Below, one piece after another: positions 48,422-59,673 of a stretch of DNA of 64,000 nt (its first letter is position 1; every line of letters begins with the position of its first letter). The stretch is from Inhella proteolytica. GTDB taxonomy: Bacteria > Pseudomonadota > Gammaproteobacteria > Burkholderiales > Burkholderiaceae_C. Where the stretch lies: assembly GCF_016093275.1 (NCBI RefSeq), contig NZ_JAEDAK010000012.1, forward strand, positions 1-64,000, given 5' to 3'. The translations under genes were made by a program, and so were the position numbers. A model generated the notes under the pieces. The model was given only the letters and a program-made list of their open reading frames with translations, made no database searches and was not told the DNA's origin.

Positions 48422-49087
48422 ATGCGATCCGTCTTCCTCCTGCGTCACTCCGACTCGCCCATGCAGATCAGCAAGGGCGAGCTGCTGGAAGGCATGGAGT
48501 GGGAGCTGGCGGGCCATGCGCAACGCTGGCGCGAGGCGCGCGAGCGCATCCCCCTGCTGCAGCCCGATGTGCTGGTGACCGACCTGCGCGTGCTCGACGG
48601 CGCGGTGCCGCGCCTGATCCAGCAGCTGCGCGGCCGCCGCATCCGCACCCTGGTGCTGGTGCCCGGCGCAGACGAGCCCCTGCTCATCGACGCCCTGCTG
48701 GCGGGTGCACGCGGCTACCACGTCGAAGGCCCCAAGGGTGGCGGCCTGCTGAATGCGCTGGAAGACCTGATGGAAGGCCGCATGCGCCTGAGCCCCGCGC
48801 TGGCGCGCCAGCTGCTGGAGCGCCTGGGCGCACCGCGCCTGACGCCCTCGGTGGCCTGTCTGCGCTCGCTGGCCCTGGATCCGAAGCCGGCCACCGGCTC
48901 CGGCGTCATCAGCCAGGCCCAGCAGGCCCTGCTGAGCCTGCTGGCGCATGGCTGGCTGGCGGTGGAGATCGCTCGCGCCTGGTGGCTGGAAGTGGCCGAG
49001 GTGGAGCGCCGCACCGCCCAGGTGCTGCGCCTGGCGCAGCGCTGCACGGCCGATTGGGCCGCGCGCGAGTTGCTCGACGCCGCCTGA
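48422..49087 (+). CDS. NarL/FixJ-like regulator with degenerate receiver and HTH
   Basis: This protein of 221 aa follows the NarL layout: a receiver-like part (about 1-115) with the Asp strand DVLVTDLRVLDG and GARGYHVEGPKGGGLLNAL, then a linker LSPALARQLLERL, then a LuxR-like helix-turn-helix (ISQAQQALLSLLAHGWLAVEIARAW). The usual acidic pair at the N-terminus is missing (LLRHSDSP), and the conserved Lys near GY is replaced by Glu. The receiver may therefore not be phosphorylated normally. The HTH is also poorly conserved. The target is unknown. It lies 106 bp downstream of the glutamate-synthase-like gene. Confidence 0.7.
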   Translation: MRSVFLLRHSDSPMQISKGELLEGMEWELAGHAQRWREARERIPLLQPDVLVTDLRVLDGAVPRLIQQLRGRRIRTLVLVPGADEPLLIDALLAGARGYHVEGPKGGGLLNALEDLMEGRMRLSPALARQLLERLGAPRLTPSVACLRSLALDPKPATGSGVISQAQQALLSLLAHGWLAVEIARAWWLEVAEVERRTAQVLRLAQRCTADWAARELLDAA

Positions 49088-49095
49088 GACGGCGC

Positions 49096-49725
49096 TCAGA
49101 GCGCCGGGGCGGTGTCCTGGAAGCTCTGGCGTTGCGACAGCTTGTCCAGATGCCGCGCCAGGTTGGCGTGCTGCTGCTGCCAGGCCAACTCGGGGAATCG
49201 GAAGCTCAGCCAACCCAGGCAGCAGCCCACGGCAATGTCGGCCAGCGTGAAGTGGTTGCTGGCGCACCAGCTCTTGTCCGCCAGGGCCTGGTCCATCGCC
49301 GCCAGGCCGGCGTGCACCTTGCCCATCTGGCGCTCGATCCAGGCCGCGCTGCGCTGCGGCTCGCTGCGGCCACTCCAGGTCTTTTCCAGGCGCACCAGGA
49401 TGCCGGCATCCAGCACGCCATCGGCCAGCGCCTCCCAGGTGCGCACCTCGGCGCGCTCGCGGCCCTTGTCGGGGATCAGCTTGCCCACCGGCGAGAGGTT
49501 GTCCAGGTACTCGACGATGACGCGCGAGTCGAACATCGAGCCGGTGATCGAGTCCTGCCCGCCTTCCATCACCAGCGCCGGCACCTTGCCCAGCGGGTTG
49601 ATCTTCTGGATCTCGTCGCTGGCCCAGACGTCCTCCAGCACGAACTGGTAATCCAACTTCTTCTCGGCCAACACGACACGCACCTTGCGGGCGAAGGGAC
49701 TGGTGGTGGAGCCGATCAGTTTCAT
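49096..49725 (-). CDS. Glutathione S-transferase family protein
   Basis: This protein of 209 aa has a thioredoxin-like N-domain (KLIGSTTSPFARKVRVVLAEKK with the Ser used for glutathione activation; NPLGKVPALVMEGG cis-Pro loop; DSRVIVEYLD) and an all-helical C-domain (FTLADIAVGCCLGWL). The N-terminal SPFARKVR pattern is of the YibF-like bacterial group. The ATG at 49725 fits the family start; in-frame ATG codons upstream add Ser/Met residues and none has a ribosome site. It is divergent from purB. Confidence 0.88.
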   Translation of the reverse strand: MKLIGSTTSPFARKVRVVLAEKKLDYQFVLEDVWASDEIQKINPLGKVPALVMEGGQDSITGSMFDSRVIVEYLDNLSPVGKLIPDKGRERAEVRTWEALADGVLDAGILVRLEKTWSGRSEPQRSAAWIERQMGKVHAGLAAMDQALADKSWCASNHFTLADIAVGCCLGWLSFRFPELAWQQQHANLARHLDKLSQRQSFQDTAPAL

Positions 49726-49930
49726 GGAGGACATAGAGGACAGCGAGGTCGGCGCAGGGCCGGTCGCGGCGATTCTATGCAGGGGGTTTTGGGGCCCCGC
49801 CCCTAGAGCGCCCACCTGTTTGGGGGCCGCAACGCGCTGTCATCAAAGGGTCTTGGCGAAGCTGTGCTGGTGTTCAGAATGCTCGGCCGCGGCTTATCGT
49901 CCCGGCGGCCGGCGCCAGGGTTCTCCCTAA

Positions 49931-51696
<1,766 letters not shown>

Positions 51697-52611
51697 TCAG
51701 TCGTCCTTCCAGCTCAGGCTGGCGATGCGCCAGCGCCCCTCGCCGTCCTGCGCCAGGTCCAGCTGCTTGCTCCCCTGGCCGCCATAGGGCTGGCCATCCA
51801 GTAGGCCCTGCTTGGCATAGCGCAGCTCGCGGCGGGCGTTTGAGCCGTCGACCACGGTCTGGTGCGCCAGCTCCCATTCGTGGAACTCACGCAAGCGGCC
51901 GCCCTGCACCAGCAGTGCGCGCGGCTCGACGAATTCGCGCACCGAGCAGGGGGCCTGGCCGGGCGCCGTGACGAGGGCCTCCGGTAGAAAGAGCGCCGGC
52001 AGGGCGGCCACCGGGGCGATGGCGCCCTGGCGGTTGTCGAAGGCGGCAAAGAAGCGCCGCACCAGGGCGTCGATCTGCGCCTGCGCATCGGTCGCCGCCC
52101 GCGGCGTGGCGCACCAGCGCCAGTTCAGCGTCGGGCCATCGGGGCCGCCCTCGGTCACGCCTTCCTCGGCAAAGCCCAGATCGCGCAACAAGCGGTTGCT
52201 GGCCTCATTGGTAGGGGAGGTGATGGCCAGCAGTTCGTCGCGCCCCAGCACGCGCCGCGCATAGTCCAGGCAGGCGCGCGCCGCCTCGCGGGCATACCCC
52301 TGGCCGGCATGGATCGCCCTCAGGCCATAGCCGAGGTCGGGCAGGGGCAGGGTGTCGCGCTTGAAGATGCCGCACATCCCCAGGGGCTCGCCGTCGGCCT
52401 TGCGCTCCACCATCCAGAAGCCGTGGCCGAGACGCCAGTAGGGGTCGAGCAAGCGGCCCTGCATCCAATCCCGCGCCGCTTCCTCGGTGCGCACGCCGCT
52501 GTCGCGGATGCCGGCAATCCAGGCGGGTTCGTTGATCAAGCCGAGCAAAAAGCCCGCGTCTTCGGGGCGGAACCAGCGCAGGCGCAGGCGTTCGGTGTCG
52601 AGGATCTGCAT
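51697..52611 (-). CDS. Fusion of a GNAT acetyltransferase and an NTF2-like domain
   Basis: This protein of 304 aa joins two domains. Residues 1-165 are a RimJ/RimL-type acetyltransferase ([69 protein letters not shown]). Residues about 172-304 are NTF2/SnoaL-like ([19 protein letters not shown]; ending [15 protein letters not shown]). The NTF2 part may bind a small substrate or drive dimers. The ATG at 52611 is chosen at the start of homology; there is no clear ribosome site. The gene is divergent from pyrF by 42 bp. Substrate unknown. Confidence 0.8.
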   Translation of the reverse strand: MQILDTERLRLRWFRPEDAGFLLGLINEPAWIAGIRDSGVRTEEAARDWMQGRLLDPYWRLGHGFWMVERKADGEPLGMCGIFKRDTLPLPDLGYGLRAIHAGQGYAREAARACLDYARRVLGRDELLAITSPTNEASNRLLRDLGFAEEGVTEGGPDGPTLNWRWCATPRAATDAQAQIDALVRRFFAAFDNRQGAIAPVAALPALFLPEALVTAPGQAPCSVREFVEPRALLVQGGRLREFHEWELAHQTVVDGSNARRELRYAKQGLLDGQPYGGQGSKQLDLAQDGEGRWRIASLSWKDD

Positions 52612-52653
52612 GGGGCCGGACAATACCGAACCTCCACCCCGCCGCCATTCCTC

Positions 52654-53478
52654 ATGAGCTTCTTCGAGCGCCTGCAAGCCGCCACCCGCCACTCCCTGCT
52701 CTGCGTGGGCCTGGATCCGGACCCCGCCAAGTTCCCGGGCGCGTGGCAGGGCGATGCCAGCCGCATCGAAGACTTCTGCCGCGCCATCGTCGACGCCACG
52801 CACGACCTGGCGGCCGCCTTCAAGCCGCAGATCGCCTACTTCGCCGCCCAGGGCGCCGAAGACCAGCTGGAGCGTGTGATCGCCTACATCCGCCAGGTGG
52901 CGCCGCAGCTGCCGATCGTGCTGGATGCCAAGCGCGGCGACATCGGCGCCACCGCCGAGATGTACGCCCGCGAGGCCTTCGTGCGCTACGGGGCGGATGC
53001 CGTGACGCTCTCGCCCTATATGGGCTACGACACCATCGAGCCCTATCTGGACTACGCCGACCGCGGCGTGTTCGTGCTCTGCCGCACCAGCAACCCCGGT
53101 GGGGACGACTGGCAGATGCGGCCGCTCGCCGATGTGGAGGGGCAGCCGCGCCTGTTCGAGGAGCTGGCGCGGCGCGCGCAGCATGAGTGGGCGCGCATCC
53201 CAGGCCAGATCGGCCTGGTGGTGGGTGCCACCTACCCGGCCGAGATCGCCCGAGTACGGGCGCTGGCCCCCACCGTGCCGCTGCTGATTCCCGGCGTGGG
53301 CGCGCAGGGCGGTGACGCCGAGGCCACGGTGCGCGCAGGCTGGCGCGCCGATGCGCCGATCCTCGTCAACAGCTCGCGCGCCATCCTCTATGCGGGCAAG
53401 ACGGTCGAGGGCCTTGGCGCGGCGGCGCGGGCCGTGGCGCAGCGCACGCAGGCCGAGCTGGCCCAGGCGCGTGGCTGA
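52654..53478 (+). CDS. pyrF: Orotidine 5'-phosphate decarboxylase
   Basis: This enzyme of 274 aa has the catalytic [10 protein letters not shown] (D91, K93, D96), the first strand [25 protein letters not shown], and the late [11 protein letters not shown] phosphate loop. It makes UMP from OMP. The sequence is of the type 2 (longer) bacterial form. The ATG at 52654 fits the family start (SFFERLQAA). A solute-binding-like gene follows after 3 bp. Confidence 0.95.
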   Translation: MSFFERLQAATRHSLLCVGLDPDPAKFPGAWQGDASRIEDFCRAIVDATHDLAAAFKPQIAYFAAQGAEDQLERVIAYIRQVAPQLPIVLDAKRGDIGATAEMYAREAFVRYGADAVTLSPYMGYDTIEPYLDYADRGVFVLCRTSNPGGDDWQMRPLADVEGQPRLFEELARRAQHEWARIPGQIGLVVGATYPAEIARVRALAPTVPLLIPGVGAQGGDAEATVRAGWRADAPILVNSSRAILYAGKTVEGLGAAARAVAQRTQAELAQARG

Positions 53479-53481
53479 GCG

Positions 53482-54381
53482 ATGACGCTCGGGCACCTGA
53501 GCCGTCGCACCTGGCTGGGGGCGGCCGCCGCCTGCGGGCCGTGGGTGCAGGTGCGCGCTCAGGCGGTGGAGCGGGTGTTGTACCCGGCCATGGAGTCACC
53601 CCGCGACCTGCGCTTTGCCGACATGGTGGCGCTGCTGCGCGCCGCCCTGGAGCGCACCGTGCCCACGCACGGCCCGTTTGAGCTGCAACCCAGCCTGCAG
53701 TTCATGACGCAGCCGCGCCAGCTGCTGGAACTGGAGCGCGGGCACAACCTGCGGGTGCAATGGTCTGCCACCACGCTGGAGAAGGAGCAACGCCTGCTGC
53801 CCGTGCGCTTCCCCACGCGGCGTGGCCTGCTGGGCTTCCGGCTGGCGCTGATCCGGCGCGACCGCCAGCCGGAGTTCAGCAAGGTGCGCAGCCTGGCGGA
53901 TCTGCAGCGCTTCGTCATCGGACAGGGCAGCACCTGGGTGGACACGGACATCTTGCGCTCCCAGGGCCTGAACGTCAGCGGCGGCCACTACGAGGGCCTG
54001 TTCACCATGCTGAGCAACCGGCGCATCGACCTGTTCCCGCGCGGCGTGAACGAGGTCTTCACCGAACTGGAGGCCCGTGTGGCCGACGTGCCCGAGCTCG
54101 CCATCGAGGACAGCTTTGCGCTGCACTACCCGATGCCCTACTACTTCTTCTTCAACCGCGCGGACGGCAAGCTGGCAGCGCGGGTGGAGAAAGGCCTGGT
54201 CGCCATGGCGAAGGACGGCAGCTTCGAGCGCCACTTCTGGCGCCACCATGGCACCGCCGTGCGCGCCGCCCGGCTGCATGAGCGCCGCCTGATCCGCCTG
54301 CAAAACCCCTTGCTGCCCCCCGAGACCCCGCTGCAGCACCAGGCCCTGTGGTTCGACCCCGAACGCATGCCTGCGCCTTGA
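53482..54381 (+). CDS. Periplasmic solute-binding-like protein
   Basis: This protein of 299 aa has an N-terminal signal with twin Arg (LSRRTWLGAAAACGPWVQVRAQA) and then a type 2 solute-binding fold. Features are PVRFPTRRGLLGFRLALI, LADLQRFVIGQGSTWVDTDILRSQGL, a hinge-like GLFTMLSNRRIDLFPRGVNEVF and FALHYPMPYYFFFNRADGKLAARVEKGL. Such proteins, often near signalling genes, bind amino acids or similar; no transporter genes follow, so it may be an orphan receptor. It is 3 bp downstream of pyrF, likely co-transcribed. Confidence 0.78.
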   Translation: MTLGHLSRRTWLGAAAACGPWVQVRAQAVERVLYPAMESPRDLRFADMVALLRAALERTVPTHGPFELQPSLQFMTQPRQLLELERGHNLRVQWSATTLEKEQRLLPVRFPTRRGLLGFRLALIRRDRQPEFSKVRSLADLQRFVIGQGSTWVDTDILRSQGLNVSGGHYEGLFTMLSNRRIDLFPRGVNEVFTELEARVADVPELAIEDSFALHYPMPYYFFFNRADGKLAARVEKGLVAMAKDGSFERHFWRHHGTAVRAARLHERRLIRLQNPLLPPETPLQHQALWFDPERMPAP

Positions 54382-54391
54382 AAGCCGACCC

Positions 54392-55120
54392 GTGACGACA
54401 CCCATTTCTGACCCCAGCGCCGAACCCCTGCTGCCCGCCAGCGGAGCGGTGGAGCTGCTGTTCCTGCTGTTCCACGGCGCCGGCGCCGATCGCAGCCAGA
54501 TGCAGGCCCTGGCGCAGACCCTGCACACGGCCTATCCGCAGGCCGCCGTGCTCAGCCTGAACGCGCCGCAGCGCCTGGGCAGCGAGGTGCTGCACGGCTA
54601 CCAGTGGTTCGACGAACAGCACTTCGGCATGGTGGCCGGCGTGGCCAGCGCGTTGCCTGCCTTCGTGGCCTGCGTGCGCGCCTGGGCGCAGCACTTCAAC
54701 CTGGCCTGGCCGCGCGTGGCGCTGGCCGGCTTTTCACAAGGCGGGCTGATGGCGCTGGAGGCCGTGCAGAGCGAACCCGAGCTGGCCGGCCGGGTGCTCA
54801 GCTTCGGCGCCGCCCCGCTGCGCCGCCCCAGCCAGGCCCCCGAGGGCGTGTGCCTGCACCTGCTGCATGGCGTGCTGGACGAAGAGATCAGCTACCGCCA
54901 TGTGGTGGACGCCGCGCAGGCCTGGGTGGAGTTGGGAGCCGACGTGACGGCCGATGTGCTGCCCGGCGTGCACCACGAGATGGACCCACGCCTGGTCGAA
55001 CGCGCTCTGCACCAGCTGCGAACCTTCATCCCGGCGCGGCTGTGGCGCGAGGCGGTGCAGACGGCGGCGGAGATGGATCAGGCGGACCAGCAGGCGCTGC
55101 AGCGCCCGCAGCGGCACTGA
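54392..55120 (+). CDS. Phospholipase/carboxylesterase family serine hydrolase (YpfH-like)
   Basis: This hydrolase of 242 aa has nucleophile Ser in GFSQGG, Asp in GVLDEEI and His in PGVHHEMD, with the oxyanion start LLFLLFHGAGADRSQM. The LSLNAPQRLGSEVLHGYQWFD segment is of the YpfH carboxylesterase group. It acts on short-chain or lysolipid esters in the cytoplasm, as no signal is seen. The start is GTG at 54392 with a poor ribosome site. It follows the solute-binding-like gene by 10 bp. Confidence 0.85.
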   Translation: MTTPISDPSAEPLLPASGAVELLFLLFHGAGADRSQMQALAQTLHTAYPQAAVLSLNAPQRLGSEVLHGYQWFDEQHFGMVAGVASALPAFVACVRAWAQHFNLAWPRVALAGFSQGGLMALEAVQSEPELAGRVLSFGAAPLRRPSQAPEGVCLHLLHGVLDEEISYRHVVDAAQAWVELGADVTADVLPGVHHEMDPRLVERALHQLRTFIPARLWREAVQTAAEMDQADQQALQRPQRH

Positions 55121-55555
55121 TCACCAGCTGCCCGTGTTCGGCATCGACACCCAGGGTTCGGCCGGCGGCAACGCGGCGCCGTTCTGCAGCAGCTCGATCG
55201 AGATCTGATCGGGCGAGCGCACGAAGGCCATGCGGCCGTCGCGCGGCGGCCGCAGGATCGTGACGCCATGCTGCTGCAGGCGCGCGCACAGGGCATAGAT
55301 GTCGTCCACCCCGTAGGCGATGTGGCCGAAGTTGCGTGCGCCGCCGTAGTCCTCGACCTGGCCGTTCTCATCCGGCCAGTTGTAGGTCAGCTCCACCTGG
55401 GCCTGCTCGTCTCCGGGGGCGGCCAGGTAGACGAGGGTGAAGCGGCCGGCCGCATGCTCGCTGCGCCGCACCTCGTGCAGGCCCAGGGCATCGACATAGA
55501 ACTTCAGCGACGCATCCAGGTCGCGCACGCGCACCATGCTGTGTAGGTATTTCAT
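55121..55555 (-). CDS. gloA: Lactoylglutathione lyase-like protein (glyoxalase I)
   Basis: This protein of 144 aa has MVRVRDLDASLKFYVDALGLHEVRR, QVELTYNWP, FGHIAYGVDDIYALC and FVRSPDQISIELLQNG, the pattern of glyoxalase I, with metal-binding residues at the expected His/Glu positions (LHSM, VELTY, GHIAY, IELLQ). It converts the methylglyoxal-glutathione adduct to lactoylglutathione. GGAG precedes the ATG. It is convergent with the esterase gene, whose stop abuts its own. Confidence 0.88.
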   Translation of the reverse strand: MKYLHSMVRVRDLDASLKFYVDALGLHEVRRSEHAAGRFTLVYLAAPGDEQAQVELTYNWPDENGQVEDYGGARNFGHIAYGVDDIYALCARLQQHGVTILRPPRDGRMAFVRSPDQISIELLQNGAALPPAEPWVSMPNTGSW

Positions 55556-55613
55556 GAAGGCTCCATCAAGGGGATCGCGGAAACTGGCGCGCATTGTCCG
55601 AAGGAGTTGAGCG

Positions 55614-56585
55614 ATGCGTGTGGCCGTGGTGGGTTGTGGGGCGATTGGTGGCTGGCTGGCAGGGCGGCTGGCCGATGCGGGGGTGGCCGTTTCGGTGCTG
55701 GCGCGTGGGGCCACCTTGCGTGCGCTGCAGCAGCGCGGCCTGCGCATCCAGGAAGCGGGCGTGGAGCGCAACCTGAAGCTGCCGGCCAGCGATCGGCCCG
55801 AGGAACTGGGTCTGCACGATGTCGTCATCCTGGCCGTCAAGGGCCAGGCGGCGGCGCAGGCGGTGCCGCTGGCGGCGGCCTTGCGGGCTCCTGAGGGCAA
55901 GGTTTGGACCGCCATGAATGGCGTGCCCTGGTGGTTCGCCGACGGCTTGCCGGCGCTGCAGAACAAGCCGCTGCGTAGCCTGGACCCCGAGGGGCGTCTG
56001 CTGGCCCAGCTGGGTGCTGCCGAGGTGCTGGGCGGCGTGGTGCACGCCAGTTGCCAGAACCCCGAACCGGCCCTGGTGCGCCATGTCATGGGCCAGGGCC
56101 TGTTGGTGGGCGACCCGCATGCAGCCGGCAGCGCGGCCGAGGCCGGGCTGGTCAGTCTGCTGCTGCAGGCAGGCTTCGAAGCCAAGGCCAGCGCCAACAT
56201 CCGCCAGGACCTTTGGTACAAGCTGTGGGGCAACGCCACCACCAATCCGATCTCGGCCCTGACCGGCGCCACCACCGACCGCATCCTCGACGACCCGCAG
56301 GTGCTGGCGCTGACGGACGCGGCGATGCACGAACTGGCGGCCGTGGGCGCGGCCATCGGCTGCCCGGTGCCGCACACGCCCGAGGAGCGCCACGCCATCA
56401 CGCGGCGCCTGGGCGCCTTCAAGACCTCGATGCTGCAGGACCGCGAGGCCGGCCGGCGCCTGGAGATCGATGCCCTGCTGGCGGCACCCCGCGAGATCGC
56501 GGAGCGCGTGGGAGTGGCCACACCGATGCTCGACGCCCTGCACGGGCTGGCCAGACTGCTGGATGGGAGCCTGGCGGCGGCTTGA
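55614..56585 (+). CDS. 2-dehydropantoate 2-reductase family protein
   Basis: This protein of 323 aa starts with the NADP-binding RVAVVGCGAIGGWLAGRLADAG, has VVILAVKGQAAAQAVPLAA, the catalytic Lys in DLWYKLWGNATTNPISALTGAT, and a C-terminal helical domain with EIDALLAAPREIAERVGVATPML. The family reduces ketopantoate for pantothenate, but such genes outside pan operons may serve other 2-keto acids. It is divergent from gloA (58 bp). Its stop abuts that of the next, convergent gene. Confidence 0.86.
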   Translation: MRVAVVGCGAIGGWLAGRLADAGVAVSVLARGATLRALQQRGLRIQEAGVERNLKLPASDRPEELGLHDVVILAVKGQAAAQAVPLAAALRAPEGKVWTAMNGVPWWFADGLPALQNKPLRSLDPEGRLLAQLGAAEVLGGVVHASCQNPEPALVRHVMGQGLLVGDPHAAGSAAEAGLVSLLLQAGFEAKASANIRQDLWYKLWGNATTNPISALTGATTDRILDDPQVLALTDAAMHELAAVGAAIGCPVPHTPEERHAITRRLGAFKTSMLQDREAGRRLEIDALLAAPREIAERVGVATPMLDALHGLARLLDGSLAAA

Positions 56586-59500
56586 TCACTTCGCCGGCTG
56601 GCATCGGGGCTCGTGGCGGGCCCAGGTCAAGGTGAAGTCGGCCAGCCCGCGCCATTCGGGATGGATGTAGTGCTGGCGATGTCGATCGTGCCAGGCCGAG
56701 GCCCCGCTCAAGTCGCCCTGGGCCGCGAGGCTCAGCAAACCGAGTGTGAGCACGAGATCTCTGGCGGACGCCTGCAGGCCACTGTTGGGTCCGCTGACCA
56801 GTGACTGCGCGGCGGCATGCGCAGCTGCCCAGTCCGAACGGCTCACAGTGCCGAAGAGGCGGAGCAGGGTCTGCGTGGCTTGGTCAGGTTGCCACTCGGT
56901 TCCTCGCCCCCAGAACGCTTCATTCCACAGCTCCTGCAGGCCGGGCCGATCCAACTGCCCGAACGTGGCGAGAGCCAAGGTGTTCAGCTGCGCCTGCGCC
57001 TGTCGGGCATCGAAGCGCACCAGGCCACTGCGTTGCGCCAGCAGGGCATCGATGTCGGTGGCCAGGCTGGGGTTGAGCTCCGGGAGCTGCGCATCGCGTT
57101 CACGTGACAGCAAAGCCCGCCGCGCCAGTCTGGCCTGACGGTACGCGATGCCCACACTGTCCGCGCCGCTGACTTGGAGTACGGGCTCCGCTTCTGCGAG
57201 CGGTTCCCGGCAATCGAGCACCCGCAATAGGGGTGCGCCTGCAAGCGCAGCGCGACCCATGGTCAAGGCAGTCTGACGCTTGAAGCGCTCGGCGGGAGCC
57301 TGTAGCGCCACGGTGGGCCAGAAGTCGCTATGGATGGGCGCGTTGAACTGCCGGACGAAAGTGCGCAGCAGCGCCGGGCCGCCCAGGCGGCGAGCCTCTA
57401 GGTCGTTCCTGGAACCCAGTCCGACGCGTTGCAACTCGGAGGCCAGCTCCGGTTCTTCCCAGGGGTGCGCATTCAAGCCATGCCGACGGCCTTTGTGAGC
57501 CAGTACCACCAAGTCACCTGCGTTCGCTTGATACACCTCGCTATTCGGAAACTGCTGGATCAGGGCGGCGAGCATCTGTGCCAGCAGGGCATCCGACATC
57601 TCATAGGTGTGAATCCACTGCACCAGCACGCCATCGGTGCTGAGCTGCCGCCGGACCAAGCGATAGAACTCCTGGGTGAACAGGCTGGAGACGCCGCTGA
57701 CCCAGGGGTTCGAGGGCTCCGACACGATCACGTCGTAAGCCTCGCCCTGGACTGCCAGGAACTTGCGCGCATCCTCGATGCGGATGTGTGAGCGCGGGTC
57801 CTTGTAAGCACGCACATTGCGCGGATGAAAGCTGCGCGCTCCCTCGATCATGGCGGGCTCGATTTCGATGGTGTCGACCCGCTCGGGTCGGCGCGAGCCA
57901 AGCACCGTATGGGTGCTTAGGCCCGAGCCCCAGCCAATCAGGGCGATCTTGCGCGGTGCAGGGTGAGCAGCCAGGGGCAGGCTGCCCAGCATCAGCATCG
58001 TGATCTCATCTGGACTGGGCGCCTTGTGGAGCGGGTTCATGCCCGCATCTGGCTTGCCATTGGTGGCGATATTGAGCCCATCGCCCTGAGCGCGCACCGA
58101 TATGGTTGCCGTTGATCCGTCCTTGAAATAGACCAGCTCGCCCAGCCTGGCAGGGTTCAGACCGCTGCGGAACACACCTGCCGCCTGATGCAAGGGGTTG
58201 GGCAATCCGGCGACCAGAACCAGTGTGAGGACACCCAGCGAACCGAGAGCCGCCAAGCCGCTGCCGAAGGTCCACTCCGGCGGGCCGAAGCGGCGCAGCA
58301 GCACCAGGCCGATCAGCACGTCCACCGTGGCCGCCACCAGCAGGCTGAGCACCACCCCGATCTGGGGCACCAGCAGGTGCACCGCCAGTACCACCCCGGC
58401 AATGGCACCCAGGGTATTGGCGGCGTAGACCTGGCCCACGGCGCGCTCACTGCCACCCTCGCGCAACAGCGCGGCCGTGAAGAGGGGCAAGGTCATGCCG
58501 GCGAAGAAGGCCGCCGGCAACATCACCACCATGGCCGTGAACGCCGTGGCCAGGCTGTAAAGCGTGTAGCCCCCATCGCTGGGTGTGAGGCTGCCGACCA
58601 GCCAGCCGGCCCAGGCGTAGCTGCCTGCCAGCACGGGCACCGAGAGCAGCGCGGCCACGCCCATCGCCACCTGGACGTAGCCCGCATAGCGCACCGGATC
58701 ACCGATGCGCGGACCGCGCCGCTGCACCCAGAGCCCGCCGAGCGCCAGGCCGGCGATGAAGGAAGCGAGCATCAGCTCGAAGCCGTGCAGCGTGGTGCCC
58801 AGGGCCTGGTTCAGCAGCCGCACCCAGCCGATTTCATAGCCGAAGGAAGCCGCACTGGAGCCGAAAGTGGCCCAAAGCAGCGCGCGACGCAGGCGCGGCA
58901 ACTCGGCACTGGGGGCGATGGAGGGTTCGTTCGCGTCGGCGGCGCCCGGCAAGGGCTGTGAGCCCTCGCGCAGTGCGCCACTCGTCCAGGCCGTGGCGGC
59001 AGCCAGCAGCAGGTTCATCACCCCTGCCACCTGCAAGGCGCCCTGCATGCCCACCGCCGGCAGCAGCAGGAAGGTGGCTGCCAATGCTCCGAGCGCGGCG
59101 CCGATGCCGTTCGTGAAGTACAGGCCGCCCAATTGGGCGCTGGTGCCGGCACCCGGGAAGGCGCGCAGCACGCCGGCGGCGATCAGCGGGAAGGTCGCGC
59201 CCAGCAGCACGGTTTGCGGGGCAATCAGCGCAGCGGCGCTGGCCCATTGCCAAGTGGCCGCCAGCCCCGGGCTGCCGATTGCTGGCAGAGCCTGCTCCAG
59301 GTTCCAGTTCGCCACGGCGTTGAAGAGTGGGTGAAAGATCAGCCCCAGCAGGCCGATCGCGGCCTCCACCGCCGCGTAGCAGCCCACCAGGCGGCGGATC
59401 TGCAAGGTGTGCCGGCTGACCCACCAGCTGCCCAGGGCCATGCCGCCCATGAACATGATCAGCACCAGGGTCTGTGCATAGGCGGCGTGGCCCAGCATCA

Positions 59501-59645
59501 GGCCCAGGTAGTGGGTCCAGATGGATTGGTAGATCAGCGCCGAGAAGCCGGAGAGGACGAAGAGCGTCAGCAAGAGCAGACGCAATGCGTCACTCTGCAG
59601 ACGGATCGCGGGCTGGGGCAGTGCTTCAGCCGTGCTGGCATGCAT
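56586..59645 (-). CDS. Membrane-fused spermidine-synthase-like protein
   Basis: This protein of 1019 aa has about twelve to fourteen membrane helices (about 18-500), then a spermidine-synthase-like methyltransferase fold (about 510-760) with IALIGWGSGLSTHTVLG, VDTIEIEPAMIEGAR and YDVIVSEPSNPWVSGVSSLFTQEFY. The last 250 residues are a soluble helical tail of unknown type. Such fused proteins may export or modify polyamines, but the aminopropyl donor site is not proven here. The ATG at 59645 has AGGA upstream. It follows nnrU by 28 bp on the same strand. Confidence 0.82.
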   Translation of the reverse strand: MHASTAEALPQPAIRLQSDALRLLLLTLFVLSGFSALIYQSIWTHYLGLMLGHAAYAQTLVLIMFMGGMALGSWWVSRHTLQIRRLVGCYAAVEAAIGLLGLIFHPLFNAVANWNLEQALPAIGSPGLAATWQWASAAALIAPQTVLLGATFPLIAAGVLRAFPGAGTSAQLGGLYFTNGIGAALGALAATFLLLPAVGMQGALQVAGVMNLLLAAATAWTSGALREGSQPLPGAADANEPSIAPSAELPRLRRALLWATFGSSAASFGYEIGWVRLLNQALGTTLHGFELMLASFIAGLALGGLWVQRRGPRIGDPVRYAGYVQVAMGVAALLSVPVLAGSYAWAGWLVGSLTPSDGGYTLYSLATAFTAMVVMLPAAFFAGMTLPLFTAALLREGGSERAVGQVYAANTLGAIAGVVLAVHLLVPQIGVVLSLLVAATVDVLIGLVLLRRFGPPEWTFGSGLAALGSLGVLTLVLVAGLPNPLHQAAGVFRSGLNPARLGELVYFKDGSTATISVRAQGDGLNIATNGKPDAGMNPLHKAPSPDEITMLMLGSLPLAAHPAPRKIALIGWGSGLSTHTVLGSRRPERVDTIEIEPAMIEGARSFHPRNVRAYKDPRSHIRIEDARKFLAVQGEAYDVIVSEPSNPWVSGVSSLFTQEFYRLVRRQLSTDGVLVQWIHTYEMSDALLAQMLAALIQQFPNSEVYQANAGDLVVLAHKGRRHGLNAHPWEEPELASELQRVGLGSRNDLEARRLGGPALLRTFVRQFNAPIHSDFWPTVALQAPAERFKRQTALTMGRAALAGAPLLRVLDCREPLAEAEPVLQVSGADSVGIAYRQARLARRALLSRERDAQLPELNPSLATDIDALLAQRSGLVRFDARQAQAQLNTLALATFGQLDRPGLQELWNEAFWGRGTEWQPDQATQTLLRLFGTVSRSDWAAAHAAAQSLVSGPNSGLQASARDLVLTLGLLSLAAQGDLSGASAWHDRHRQHYIHPEWRGLADFTLTWARHEPRCQPAK

Positions 59646-59673
59646 GGTGGGGTTCCTATGACTTGGGCTTGGG

